From NCBI GenBank assembly GCA_020636105.1, contig JACJYL010000001.1, positions 2,542,001-2,606,000 on the forward strand: DNA of 64,000 nucleotides. The letters run 5' to 3'. Position numbers and translations under genes: made by a program. The stretch's first letter is position 1, and the number at the start of each line of letters is the position of its first letter. The notes below the pieces were generated by a model. It had not been told where the DNA came from. It searched no databases and saw nothing but the letters and a program-made list of their open reading frames with translations. This stretch comes from Lewinellaceae bacterium (lineage in GTDB: Bacteria; Bacteroidota; Bacteroidia; Chitinophagales; Saprospiraceae). Shown here one piece after another: positions 43,997-53,036 of the stretch.

Positions 43997-45880
43997 ATGG
44001 ACCAACAAATGAACCAACAATTAAAAAACAAAATAGAAGCAACTGACACAAGTATTAATAAACTTTTAAAAGGTCAAAAGTTTTATATAGATTATTTTCA
44101 AAGAGAATATCGCTGGGAAGAAAAACATATCAAAACTTTGATAGAGGACCTTACTAACACTTTTCTTAAATCCTATAAAAAAGGCGATAAACCGGAAGAA
44201 GTTGCCAATTACCAAAACTATTATATAGGACCTGTGGTGTTCAGTGTAAATCCAGAGACGGCAAAAAAATCAATTATTGATGGACAACAAAGAATTACCT
44301 CCATCACCCTTTTGTTAATTTTTCTAAACCACCAACAAAAGAACTTTTCAGAAGAGCAACGAATTCCAATTTCAGAATTAATTTTTTCAGTAAAACACCG
44401 TGTTAAATCTTTTAATATGACTGATAAAAACCGGGAAGACTGCTTGAAGTCCTTATTCGAAAATGGTTTTTATTCTCCAAATGAGGAGGATGATGAAACG
44501 GTCATTAATATGGTTGATCGTTATCAAGACATCCACGATTCATTTCCCGAAGAAATTGACGATAATATCTTACCATTCTTTATTGATTGGTTTATCGAAA
44601 ATGTTGTGATTGTTGAAATCACTGCCTATTCGGATGAAAATGCTTACACCATTTTTGAGACGATGAATGACAGAGGACTGAATCTCACTCCTACTGAAAT
44701 GTTAAAGGGCTATGTACTTTCAAGAATTACAGACCGTAAAAAAAGAAACGAGATAAATGATATTTGGAAGGCCCAAATGATAAAATTGCACGATTTTTCT
44801 AAAAATGCAGATCAAAGTTTTTTCCATGCCTGGTTTAGAGGTAAATATGCGGTAAGTATTCGCCCAGGAAAGGTTGGCTCCGAAAACCAAGATTTTGAAT
44901 TGATTGGATCTCGATTCCACAATTGGTTTAAGGAAAATCATCAAGGGTTATTTAATTTAAATAGCCCTGAAGAATTTTACGACTTCTTTAAAAATAAATT
45001 TCCTTTTTATGTTAAATGGTATCTCAAAATTTGGCATGGTAGCCAAGAGTTTTCAAATGAAATACCACATCTACATTATATAAGCCAGTGGGGAATTGCA
45101 GACTCACTTCAAGAACCTTTACTCTTGGCAGCTATAAACTATGGAGAGAAAGATTCTGTAGTTCAGGAGAAGATTGATGCAGTTGCACGGTTTATTGAAA
45201 CCTTTACCGTCAGAAGAAGCATAAACTACAAAAAATTTGGCCAGACGGCCATCAAATATACGATGTTCAATATTATAAAACTCATTCGTGATAATGACTT
45301 GAATGACTTGCAAATCAATTTAACAAATGAGATCAATGAAATCCAACAAGGTTGGGAAGCGATTTCAGATTTCAGGTTACATGGTATGAACAGGAAATTT
45401 ATCAAACACTTATTATCAAGGATATCAAGTTACTTGGACAATTCAATAGGAAAGGATACCAACTATGTTACATATCACCATCCAAATGGCAGGCAATTTG
45501 AAATAGAACATATCTGGGCTAATAAATTTGAAGAACACAAAGATGAATTTGAGCAAATAAATGATTTTCAAAGTTGGAGAAATTCAATCGGAGCCCTAAT
45601 TCTACTCCCTCACGGGACAAACCAGTCATTCAATAGTGGTCAGTATAAGGATAAACTTGAGCACTACTTAAAAGAGAACACATTCGCTCAAACCTTACAT
45701 ACTAAGTTTTATGAAAAGAATCCAAATTTTTTAACATCTCCGCAAATTAAAGCTTTGGGCTTTAAACCACACCCTGACTTTAAGAAAAATGATATTATTG
45801 AAAGAACTTCATTAGTTCAAAGAATTTGTGAGGAGATATGGACTACAGATTTTTTTATTAAAAATAACTCCAATAATTAG
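43997..45880 (+). CDS. Single-chain GmrSD-like (DUF262/HNH) restriction protein
   Basis: 627-residue predicted modification-dependent restriction enzyme. The N-terminal DUF262 half carries FQREYRW (34-40) and IDGQQRITS (94-102), the ParB-like nucleotide-binding signature of GmrS. The ETMNDRGLNLTPTEMLKGY segment is also typical. The C-terminal DUF1524-like half has the HNH core FEIEHIWANKFEEH followed by RNSIGALILLPHGTNQSFN. GmrSD enzymes cut glucosylated hydroxymethylcytosine phage DNA, but many relatives have other specificities. The gene is AT-rich compared with the core genome and starts the cargo section of the island. Both key motifs are intact. Confidence 0.88.
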   Translation: MDQQMNQQLKNKIEATDTSINKLLKGQKFYIDYFQREYRWEEKHIKTLIEDLTNTFLKSYKKGDKPEEVANYQNYYIGPVVFSVNPETAKKSIIDGQQRITSITLLLIFLNHQQKNFSEEQRIPISELIFSVKHRVKSFNMTDKNREDCLKSLFENGFYSPNEEDDETVINMVDRYQDIHDSFPEEIDDNILPFFIDWFIENVVIVEITAYSDENAYTIFETMNDRGLNLTPTEMLKGYVLSRITDRKKRNEINDIWKAQMIKLHDFSKNADQSFFHAWFRGKYAVSIRPGKVGSENQDFELIGSRFHNWFKENHQGLFNLNSPEEFYDFFKNKFPFYVKWYLKIWHGSQEFSNEIPHLHYISQWGIADSLQEPLLLAAINYGEKDSVVQEKIDAVARFIETFTVRRSINYKKFGQTAIKYTMFNIIKLIRDNDLNDLQINLTNEINEIQQGWEAISDFRLHGMNRKFIKHLLSRISSYLDNSIGKDTNYVTYHHPNGRQFEIEHIWANKFEEHKDEFEQINDFQSWRNSIGALILLPHGTNQSFNSGQYKDKLEHYLKENTFAQTLHTKFYEKNPNFLTSPQIKALGFKPHPDFKKNDIIERTSLVQRICEEIWTTDFFIKNNSNN

Positions 45881-45976
45881 AATAAATTTTATATCAGGCA
45901 TGAATTTTCACTTAAGAATTATCCGGCTACAATAAAGAAATTGTACTTGATTTACAATAAAAAATAATTACTAGTT

Positions 45977-46756
45977 ATGATTAATGAAGGAGACTTCTGG
46001 ACAGGGCTTAGTTACACCTTAGTGGCTATGTTTATTGGAGCAGTTGTTAATTATATTGCAGTTAAAGTATCGAGTATGTTAAGTGGCAATTCATATAATT
46101 TTCTATGGGTGAATAAATCAAAAAGATTTTCAAAAGTTACAAAAAAATATGGGTTTGATGAGTTAAAGAGAAGGCTTAGAATTGTCATTATAGATGATGA
46201 AGATATTTTTCCAATGTCCCTTTTTAAACAAAATGGATACAATGTAGAAAAATGGGATAAAGTTGAGGATTTTTCAAAATTGGAATCAGGATTTTATGAC
46301 ATTATAGTATTGGACATTTTAGGCGTAGCAAATCACTTATCTGATGATGATGGATTTGGCGTTTTAGAAAGCCTAAAATTAAGTAATCCTGCACAAATCA
46401 TAATTGCTTATTCTGCTCATAGTTATGATCTAACAAAGCAAAAGTTTTGGCAACTTGCCGATGAAACGATTGCCAAACCTTCTCAATTTCTAAAAATGAA
46501 AGAAGTCGTTGACAATGTAATAATTGAAAAATTTAATCCTAATAGATACCTTGAAATCCTTTATGAAACACTCCGAGAGTTTAACATACCCAAAAAGGAC
46601 ATAAGAATTTTTGAACATAAATTTTTAACATCAGTAATTAATAAAAGAAACATAGATTGGAATAATATATTATCATTTACTTCTAATGAATCTCTGAAAC
46701 ATAAAGTAAAAACCATTTCAAAAACCATTCAAAAAAACTTCACTGAACTTGAATAA
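45977..46756 (+). CDS. Membrane-anchored response-regulator-receiver protein
   Basis: 259 residues. One hydrophobic helix (about 9-35) is followed by a receiver-like domain (about 66-190). Its acidic pocket is Asp73/Asp74 in IVIIDDED, the phosphoacceptor candidate is Asp113 in IIVLDILG, and the switch residues are in IIIAYSAHS and Lys167 in IAKPSQF. The C-terminal 80 residues are helical and unrecognised. There is no DNA-binding domain, so the phosphorylated form cannot be a normal transcription factor. The downstream kinase overlaps its stop codon by 8 bp, so the two are coupled. An output at the membrane is inferred. Confidence 0.75.
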   Translation: MINEGDFWTGLSYTLVAMFIGAVVNYIAVKVSSMLSGNSYNFLWVNKSKRFSKVTKKYGFDELKRRLRIVIIDDEDIFPMSLFKQNGYNVEKWDKVEDFSKLESGFYDIIVLDILGVANHLSDDDGFGVLESLKLSNPAQIIIAYSAHSYDLTKQKFWQLADETIAKPSQFLKMKEVVDNVIIEKFNPNRYLEILYETLREFNIPKKDIRIFEHKFLTSVINKRNIDWNNILSFTSNESLKHKVKTISKTIQKNFTELE

Positions 46757-47822
46757 ATTTCTTCTTCATAAAATATTGAATTATCCTTTTATTCATAACC
46801 AGGAATTTGTTGGTGTGACAAATCTTTCTCAAAACAAAACCTGCATGAAAAATTGCAAAAAAAAGGATTGTCTTGATTTTATACGAAAATCTAATTGTTC
46901 AGGAGAATACACCTGCTCGAAATCGTTCAACAATTTTTTATTTGTATGCAATGATGGGGATAAATTTTTATTAAATGGTTTAATTCTTGACGATAAAAAA
47001 AATCATGTGAACGCCATAAATGTTTATCGAAGGGGGCACAGAGTGACAAAATTGGAAATTGAAAAAGAATTGGAAAAGGTTGAAGCTCTAGAATCCTTCT
47101 TACAATCATCTGCTTCTGATTTGGGCCCGAGAATGTCTATTCTTCATGATATAAAAACAACCTTTGGAATTATCCTTAGTCAGGTTGAAAAATTAATTGA
47201 CTTAAAAGAAGGGACTTCCTTTGAAGAGAAGCTTTTGAATTGTGAAAAGGAACTAATTGATACATACGATGCCTTAGATTTAGCAAATTCGCAACTTGGC
47301 ATGATTGATGTTTTAGTTAATCCTGGGAAAATAAATTATGGTCTTAAAAGAAAAATGAACCTTTTCCAATTATTCGAAAGAGTCTCAAGACTATTTCGTT
47401 CAAAAGCAGATAAGAAAGGTATTTCAATAAATTGGTATTCTGAATCAAAAGTGCCTGATGCCTATTTTCATGAATCAATACATTTTATTCCCTTGGTTTT
47501 ATTAGATAATGGAATAAAATATTCTCATCGGGATTCAGCTATAAGAGTTTATTTTAATCTTAATAATGATCAATTAGAAATAAAATGCTCTTCCTATGGG
47601 TATTTCATTCCTCGCGAAGAAAGGGAACAAGTTTTTCATCAATTTAAAAGAGGAACAAATGCAGATAAATATGTGAAACAAGGAATAGGAATCGGACTTT
47701 GGATAGCTAAACGGATTATTGAAGCTCATGATGGAACGATTTCATATTCCTCTGAGGGGTTTGGAAATGTTGGAGCAAATAATTTCATATTAACCCTAAA
47801 ACTAAACTTAGAAAACAAATGA
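46749..47822 (+). CDS. Cytosolic histidine kinase with N-terminal Cys-rich sensor
   Basis: 357 residues, TTG start overlapping the receiver gene. The N-terminal domain has six cysteines (Cys32, 36, 41, 50, 56, 67) in a C-x3-C-x4-C-x8-C-x5-C-x10-C spacing, suited to zinc or an iron-sulfur cluster. A short helix leads to the dimerisation domain with the phospho-His candidate His133 in ILHDIKTTF. The ATPase domain (about 200-355) has an N-box at VLLDNGIKYS (Asn254) and a G-box QGIGIGLWIAK; the usual D-x-G G1 box is replaced near LEIKCSSYGYF, so activity needs testing. No membrane segment. It probably phosphorylates the neighbouring receiver. Confidence 0.8.
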   Translation: MNKFLLHKILNYPFIHNQEFVGVTNLSQNKTCMKNCKKKDCLDFIRKSNCSGEYTCSKSFNNFLFVCNDGDKFLLNGLILDDKKNHVNAINVYRRGHRVTKLEIEKELEKVEALESFLQSSASDLGPRMSILHDIKTTFGIILSQVEKLIDLKEGTSFEEKLLNCEKELIDTYDALDLANSQLGMIDVLVNPGKINYGLKRKMNLFQLFERVSRLFRSKADKKGISINWYSESKVPDAYFHESIHFIPLVLLDNGIKYSHRDSAIRVYFNLNNDQLEIKCSSYGYFIPREEREQVFHQFKRGTNADKYVKQGIGIGLWIAKRIIEAHDGTISYSSEGFGNVGANNFILTLKLNLENK

Positions 47823-47863
47823 AAAATCATCAAGGATTCCTTTAAAAAACATTCAAAGTAGAG

Positions 47864-48607
47864 TCACACCATCAACCGCTCTAACGCATCTTTAGTCCTC
47901 CGCCAGTCAGGATAGATCTCCTCCAGGATTTGGTAGAACGCTCTACTGTGGTTTAAATGAACCAGGTGGCATAACTCATGAATAATGACATATTCGATGC
48001 TTTTCTTAGAGGCTTTGATGAGCTCAAGGTTGAGGAGTATCTGACCGTTTTGATCACAGCTGCCCCAGCGTTTTTTCATCCACCTGTATTTGAGGGTGGG
48101 AGTTCCGGAATAGAATTTTTTGGCAATAGGGACATTAGTTTCAAACAATTGGTTGAAGTGAATTTCCGCCTTTTGTTTGTACCAGTTTTTAAGGAGCTTT
48201 TCTATTTTAGATTTGTCGGCTTTGGACTGGACAAACACCTCGATCTTTCCGGCATTGAGTTTAACAAATTCTTTATCGGACTCAATTAGCTTGAGCCGGT
48301 ATTGCCTACCCAGGTAAAGATGGGTTTCTCCACTGACGAAATTACGGGGTGGAGTGATGGGATGGAAGGAAAGAAAGAAATCCTGTTGTTTGAGTATCCA
48401 AGGAGCTTTCTTTTTTACTTTCTCCTTTACCTGATCCATTTGGCTGTCCAGGGGAGCGATGACCTGTACGGTTTTATCCGGATGCACACGAATACCCAGA
48501 GTTTTGCGGTCAGCAAACTCAAGGGTGTATTCGATGGTAGATGTTCCGTATTGTATTTGGTCTTTTGTCACGCTTATTGGTATTTCAATTTTGCTACTTT
48601 CATACAC
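47864..48607 (-). CDS. YgjP/DUF45-type zinc metallopeptidase
   Basis: 247 residues. Zinc-binding motif HELCH (210-214) with the third ligand His220 in HLNHSRAFY. The upstream KYRWMKKRWGSCDQNG block is the signature of the YgjP-like (DUF45) group. These genes are frequent companions of type I restriction systems; their role is not settled. Its start overlaps the end of hsdR by 34 bp, so it is the last cistron of the restriction operon. Confidence 0.88.
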   Translation of the reverse strand: MYESSKIEIPISVTKDQIQYGTSTIEYTLEFADRKTLGIRVHPDKTVQVIAPLDSQMDQVKEKVKKKAPWILKQQDFFLSFHPITPPRNFVSGETHLYLGRQYRLKLIESDKEFVKLNAGKIEVFVQSKADKSKIEKLLKNWYKQKAEIHFNQLFETNVPIAKKFYSGTPTLKYRWMKKRWGSCDQNGQILLNLELIKASKKSIEYVIIHELCHLVHLNHSRAFYQILEEIYPDWRRTKDALERLMV

Positions 48608-51600
48608 TCCTCGATCAAGTTGTCAATCTGGTCCCAATTGGTATCCAGCCCAAACTTTTGTAACAATTCATATAGAGCATCTCCCAATTCAATATTGATC
48701 TTACCGGTTATATCCTCATTTTGGTGCCATTCAATGATCTTTTGCCCGTTCAGGTAGATATGTTCATTAACCACTTTATCAATGGCCATGCTGACTTCAA
48801 TATGAAATGGTGTTTTCAGTAATTCAACATCTTCAAAAATGGACTTGCTGAAATTGTAAAACGCCAAAGCAACCTCATTGTTTGCCAGTGCTTCCGGGGC
48901 ATCATCTGAACGCCCGTGGAAGAATTTCTCTTCAAATTCTTTGGCCTTTTTTAAATACTCAGCTTCCTCAATACGCTTTTGATGGTAAGCAGCAATGGTT
49001 TCTTTGATCAGCTCGGCCAGTTTCTTGAAATACACCGGGTCTTCCTGCATCTTTACATTGATCGCCTTGATCGTTCGGCTGGCGATGTGGTCCGCCTGGG
49101 CTGCTTTACCCACGATCTTTTCCACCTCTGCATCCCTTTCCTCCTTGTCAAATATGTCAACCAGTTCTGTGATCTTAAGGATCTCTCCTTCGGTGGAAAT
49201 ATGCTTGTTGATCAGTTTCTGAATTTGAGGTTCAAATTCTTTATAGGCAATATCATCATTATACCTCCTGGTAACATCTACCCGGAGTTTTAGGAAAAAC
49301 TTGGCGTCGTCCTTGTATGACTTGATCTTTTTCTCATCGGTATTTCTCGCAAAATCTACAGAAGAAAGGGCCATTTTCAGTAAACGGGCAAAGGCACTCA
49401 ATTTCTCATAAAATCTATTCCGAATATCCTCTGCTGCCAGTAATTCCTCGTAGGCAGCAGGTTCAAGGTTTTTATCCTTTAATGTCTTGAATATATCCCA
49501 TAATTCTGCATGAGCCTGGGGCAGTTTCTTGATCTCCTCATTGAGGTTTGTCCAGGTACCTTCCAGGTCTTCAGGTTCAAAATCTTCCAGGCCGGTGTAG
49601 GTACTGAGGGCCGTGTCCAAGTTTTCCAGGTTTCCGTAATAGTCAATTATGTAACCATAATCTTTCCCCGGATAAACCCTGTTCACTCTTGCAATGGCTT
49701 GTAAAAGGGTGTGCTCTTTCAATGAACGGCACAAATACAAAACAGTGTTGTTTGGGGCATCAAACCCCGTTAACAACTTTGCTACCACGATCAGTATTTC
49801 CGGAACATCCCGTTTTTTAAATTGGTTGATAATACTTTTCTCGTATTTCTTAATATCTCCGTATTTATCGATCATCGCCTGGAAATAATTATCCTCACGG
49901 GCTTTGTCTTCATTGACATTGTAAAAACCGTCTTCTGTCCCCTCTCTTTGGTCTGATTGCGTTACTACAACCTCAGAATTGACCATACCTATATCATCCA
50001 GGTACTCTTTATACAACAGTGCCGTTTTGATGGTAGGTGCCACCAGCTGTGCCTTTGGCTTGTATTTATCATTGTGCGTCTGAAAGAAGTCGGTATAATG
50101 TTCACTGATATCCCAGGCCCTGGCATAAATGACCTGGTCCGCTTTATTCAGTTCGTTAATTGTGTTGAACTTTTTCTTAAGGGCTATTTTACCATATTTA
50201 GTTAATGGTTCTGCCACTTTATCGAAAAAGCGGTTGATAGGATCCTCATTCAATGTGATCAGGTTGTGCCTGCCTTCATATAGCAAGGGCACTACCGCAC
50301 CATCGGCCACTGCGTCTTTGACTGTGTAGGCTTTGCCAATATAGCCCCCAAACTTCCTGGCTGTATTTTTCTCCTTTTTCATCAAAGGAGTACCGGTAAA
50401 AGCTATAAAGCAGGCATTGGGGAAGACGAGCTCCATATTGACATTAAAAGATCCGTATTGCGTCCGGTGGCCTTCATCGATCATTACAAAGATATCAGGA
50501 GAAGTGAATGGCTTTTTACATTGCCTGACTGCTGCCTCAAACTTGTTGATGATGGTAGTTATGATTTTATCCCCACTATCATTTAATAATTCTGAAAGGT
50601 GTGTGCCGGTATTGGCCTTAACCACATCTTTTTGGCACTTTTTAAAAGTATCGGAAATTTGTTCATCCAGATCAATACGATCCGTAACGAGCAGTATTTT
50701 CGGATTGGAGATCTCCTCATTGGAGGCCAGCATTTGAGCAAGCATGACCATGGTCAGAGACTTTCCGCTTCCCTGGGTGTGCCAGATAACTCCGCCTTTT
50801 CTTTTACCGGTATTGTCAAAGCGGGTTACCCTCTTTATTGTTTCTTTTACTGCAAAATATTGTTGATAACGGGCTACCTTCTTGATCCCGTCATCATACA
50901 GAGTGAAATTCCGAATAATATCTAACAGCCTATCTGGTCGGCATAAGCTATACAATAATTCATCCTGTTTGGTGATGGGTCTTTCTTCCAGTTCCAGCCC
51001 ATCAAAGTACCAACGGGCATAACTGAATCCTTTCCCATTTTTTCTTTCAGAAAACAATGTAGTTTTCTGATCATCTTCCAGGGGCTTATTTTTCAGCTGC
51101 TTTAAGTGGTGCCAATAGGACGTTTCTGCTTCCCTGTTAATAAATTGTTCCTTCCATTTTGACCAATATTCTTTACTGGTGCCAGTGGTAGCATAACTTC
51201 CGTCATTAGAAGCCAGGCTTAACAACAAATTGGAATAGACATACAATGACCTGATGCCTTCTTTACTGAAATTCCGAATGTGTTGCTCAATGGCCAACTC
51301 AACAGGTTCCTTGGTCCCTCCAAGGCTAGGGCTTTTACATTCGATGATCACTGTTGGAATGCCATTCACAAAAAGTAATACATCCGGCCTGAAGGTATCG
51401 GTTCTTGCGGTCCTTAATACGCTGAATTCTTCTGTTACATGGTAGATATTATTTTCCGGATTTTTCCAGTCGATATATTGGAGGGTATGGCTTTTCTTAT
51501 CTCCATCAATACTTTGTTCGAAGGCTTTGCCAAGGGTCAAAAGATCATATAGAGCGGCATTGGCATTGAGAAAACCATCCTGTATGGGAAGGTCCTTGAT

Positions 51601-51840
51601 GGCAAGAATAGCTGAGTTGATATTGGCATCCGAAAATTCATAGGCTTTGCCCTTTCTGTAAATTGTATTGATTTTCTTTAGCTGGTTTCTTAAGACTTCT
51701 TCAAATAACACCTGTGAAGTCCTGTCTCCCCGCCATTCCAAGGCCTGGGATGGAGTTACATATTGATAGCCCAAATTGATCAATAACTGAATTGCCGGAA
51801 TTTGGGAAATGTGGTCCTCTAAAAATGACGGTGTACTCAT
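48574..51840 (-). CDS. hsdR: Type I restriction enzyme, R subunit
   Basis: 1088-residue motor and nuclease subunit that translocates and cuts unmethylated DNA. The N-terminal nuclease has the PD...ExK set in RPDVLLFVNGIPTVIIECKS (residues 151-170). The helicase core starts with Walker A WHTQGSGKS (353-361) and has the DEAD-type box MIDEGHRTQ and the later KLLTGFDAP and RVNRVYPGKDYGYIIDY motifs. The C-terminal part is helical, for assembly with M and S. It starts 3 bp after hsdS. Intact. Confidence 0.97.
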   Translation of the reverse strand: MSTPSFLEDHISQIPAIQLLINLGYQYVTPSQALEWRGDRTSQVLFEEVLRNQLKKINTIYRKGKAYEFSDANINSAILAIKDLPIQDGFLNANAALYDLLTLGKAFEQSIDGDKKSHTLQYIDWKNPENNIYHVTEEFSVLRTARTDTFRPDVLLFVNGIPTVIIECKSPSLGGTKEPVELAIEQHIRNFSKEGIRSLYVYSNLLLSLASNDGSYATTGTSKEYWSKWKEQFINREAETSYWHHLKQLKNKPLEDDQKTTLFSERKNGKGFSYARWYFDGLELEERPITKQDELLYSLCRPDRLLDIIRNFTLYDDGIKKVARYQQYFAVKETIKRVTRFDNTGKRKGGVIWHTQGSGKSLTMVMLAQMLASNEEISNPKILLVTDRIDLDEQISDTFKKCQKDVVKANTGTHLSELLNDSGDKIITTIINKFEAAVRQCKKPFTSPDIFVMIDEGHRTQYGSFNVNMELVFPNACFIAFTGTPLMKKEKNTARKFGGYIGKAYTVKDAVADGAVVPLLYEGRHNLITLNEDPINRFFDKVAEPLTKYGKIALKKKFNTINELNKADQVIYARAWDISEHYTDFFQTHNDKYKPKAQLVAPTIKTALLYKEYLDDIGMVNSEVVVTQSDQREGTEDGFYNVNEDKAREDNYFQAMIDKYGDIKKYEKSIINQFKKRDVPEILIVVAKLLTGFDAPNNTVLYLCRSLKEHTLLQAIARVNRVYPGKDYGYIIDYYGNLENLDTALSTYTGLEDFEPEDLEGTWTNLNEEIKKLPQAHAELWDIFKTLKDKNLEPAAYEELLAAEDIRNRFYEKLSAFARLLKMALSSVDFARNTDEKKIKSYKDDAKFFLKLRVDVTRRYNDDIAYKEFEPQIQKLINKHISTEGEILKITELVDIFDKEERDAEVEKIVGKAAQADHIASRTIKAINVKMQEDPVYFKKLAELIKETIAAYHQKRIEEAEYLKKAKEFEEKFFHGRSDDAPEALANNEVALAFYNFSKSIFEDVELLKTPFHIEVSMAIDKVVNEHIYLNGQKIIEWHQNEDITGKINIELGDALYELLQKFGLDTNWDQIDNLIEECMKVAKLKYQ

Positions 51841-51843
51841 GGC

Positions 51844-53034
51844 TTATGGGTTTACGGCCACTCTGATCTGACCAGTTAATAATTTTTGCATTAAGCCTTT
51901 CTTTTGCAATTTCAAATTATCTAAAAATTTCTCATAATATGATAATTCCTTATCTATGGTATCAAAAAAATTAGAAATTGCAACTTGTTCATTTTTCGAT
52001 GGAATTTTAATATCCAAAGTTTCAAAAACATTCCACCTCAAACCGCCTCTCCTTGCAATAGAGCCAGACATATTACTTTGATATTGATATATCATTCTAT
52101 CTGTTTTTAACAGCCGATAGAGAAATGAATCATCTACTAGTTCATTAGTCTTAAAAACAGTGTACATTGGACTAACAAGGCCTTTTTCTAATATGTCTTG
52201 ATATCCGATAGAACCTTCTTCTATATGATTTGTAGCGTAAGCAAAATACCCTTTTGGCACGATTTTATATTTTGATAAATCGTCTCCAAAAACTTTCCGT
52301 CCAAAATAGTCTAGGGATTTAACTAACCCATCATATTTGGTACACGATAATACCTCTATCTTTTCATTATTAGAATTTTTTTGCGAATAATGTGAAGCGA
52401 CTTTCCCTAAGGAGACTTTTTTCCACTCTCCACTAAACCCCTTCAACCTTTTCCTCCCCGTAAGCAACTGCTGCATCAATCCTTTTTTACGCAATTTGAG
52501 CTGCTCGATGAGGTTTTGTGTATGGTCAATGGCTTTGTCCGAGTTGGAGAGGATTTCGGCTATTTTTTTTTGTTCAGGGAGAGGGGGGATTGGGATTAAC
52601 ATTTTAGAAATCATTTCCATTCTCACTGAATCAACCGAATTTTTGGCGCTTAACCTTATAGCTCTTTTATAAAAATGTTGCGAAAAATAGTGATAAAAGA
52701 ATTTCCCAGAAACTTGTTGGTAAAATCCATGAATATTATAAACCCGTTGATGGAAATCAAATTTGCCATTGATATAATGATAAATTTTCCCAACACCAAC
52801 ACCATCACCAGATGTCAATACAGCTTCCCCATCAAAAGAAAAAGAATTTATTCTTTCAATTGTTTGAGACCGAACGAAAAAAGGGTATTTACCTTCTTCA
52901 ATCTTGTTTTGTGTATCTTTGTTTCCTGTTTGTATTTTTGCAATTTCGCCAATTTCCTTTAGGTCCCAATTTCTTGGAATAATACCTATTTTTGAATCTT
53001 TATATCCTAATTGTAATATTTGTGTCTTATCCAT
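51844..53034 (-). CDS. hsdS: Type I restriction-modification specificity subunit
   Basis: 396 residues. It has two target-recognition domains, about 15-150 and 205-350. Each is followed by a conserved spacer: PPLPEQKKIAEIL with LRKKGLMQQLLTGRKRL, and SKNEQVAISNFFD with LQKKGLMQKLLTGQIRV. This repeat structure is diagnostic of HsdS and sets the bipartite DNA target. The target itself cannot be read from sequence. It lies 2 bp after hsdM and 3 bp before hsdR. Confidence 0.95.
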   Translation of the reverse strand: MDKTQILQLGYKDSKIGIIPRNWDLKEIGEIAKIQTGNKDTQNKIEEGKYPFFVRSQTIERINSFSFDGEAVLTSGDGVGVGKIYHYINGKFDFHQRVYNIHGFYQQVSGKFFYHYFSQHFYKRAIRLSAKNSVDSVRMEMISKMLIPIPPLPEQKKIAEILSNSDKAIDHTQNLIEQLKLRKKGLMQQLLTGRKRLKGFSGEWKKVSLGKVASHYSQKNSNNEKIEVLSCTKYDGLVKSLDYFGRKVFGDDLSKYKIVPKGYFAYATNHIEEGSIGYQDILEKGLVSPMYTVFKTNELVDDSFLYRLLKTDRMIYQYQSNMSGSIARRGGLRWNVFETLDIKIPSKNEQVAISNFFDTIDKELSYYEKFLDNLKLQKKGLMQKLLTGQIRVAVNP

Positions 53035-53036
53035 CC

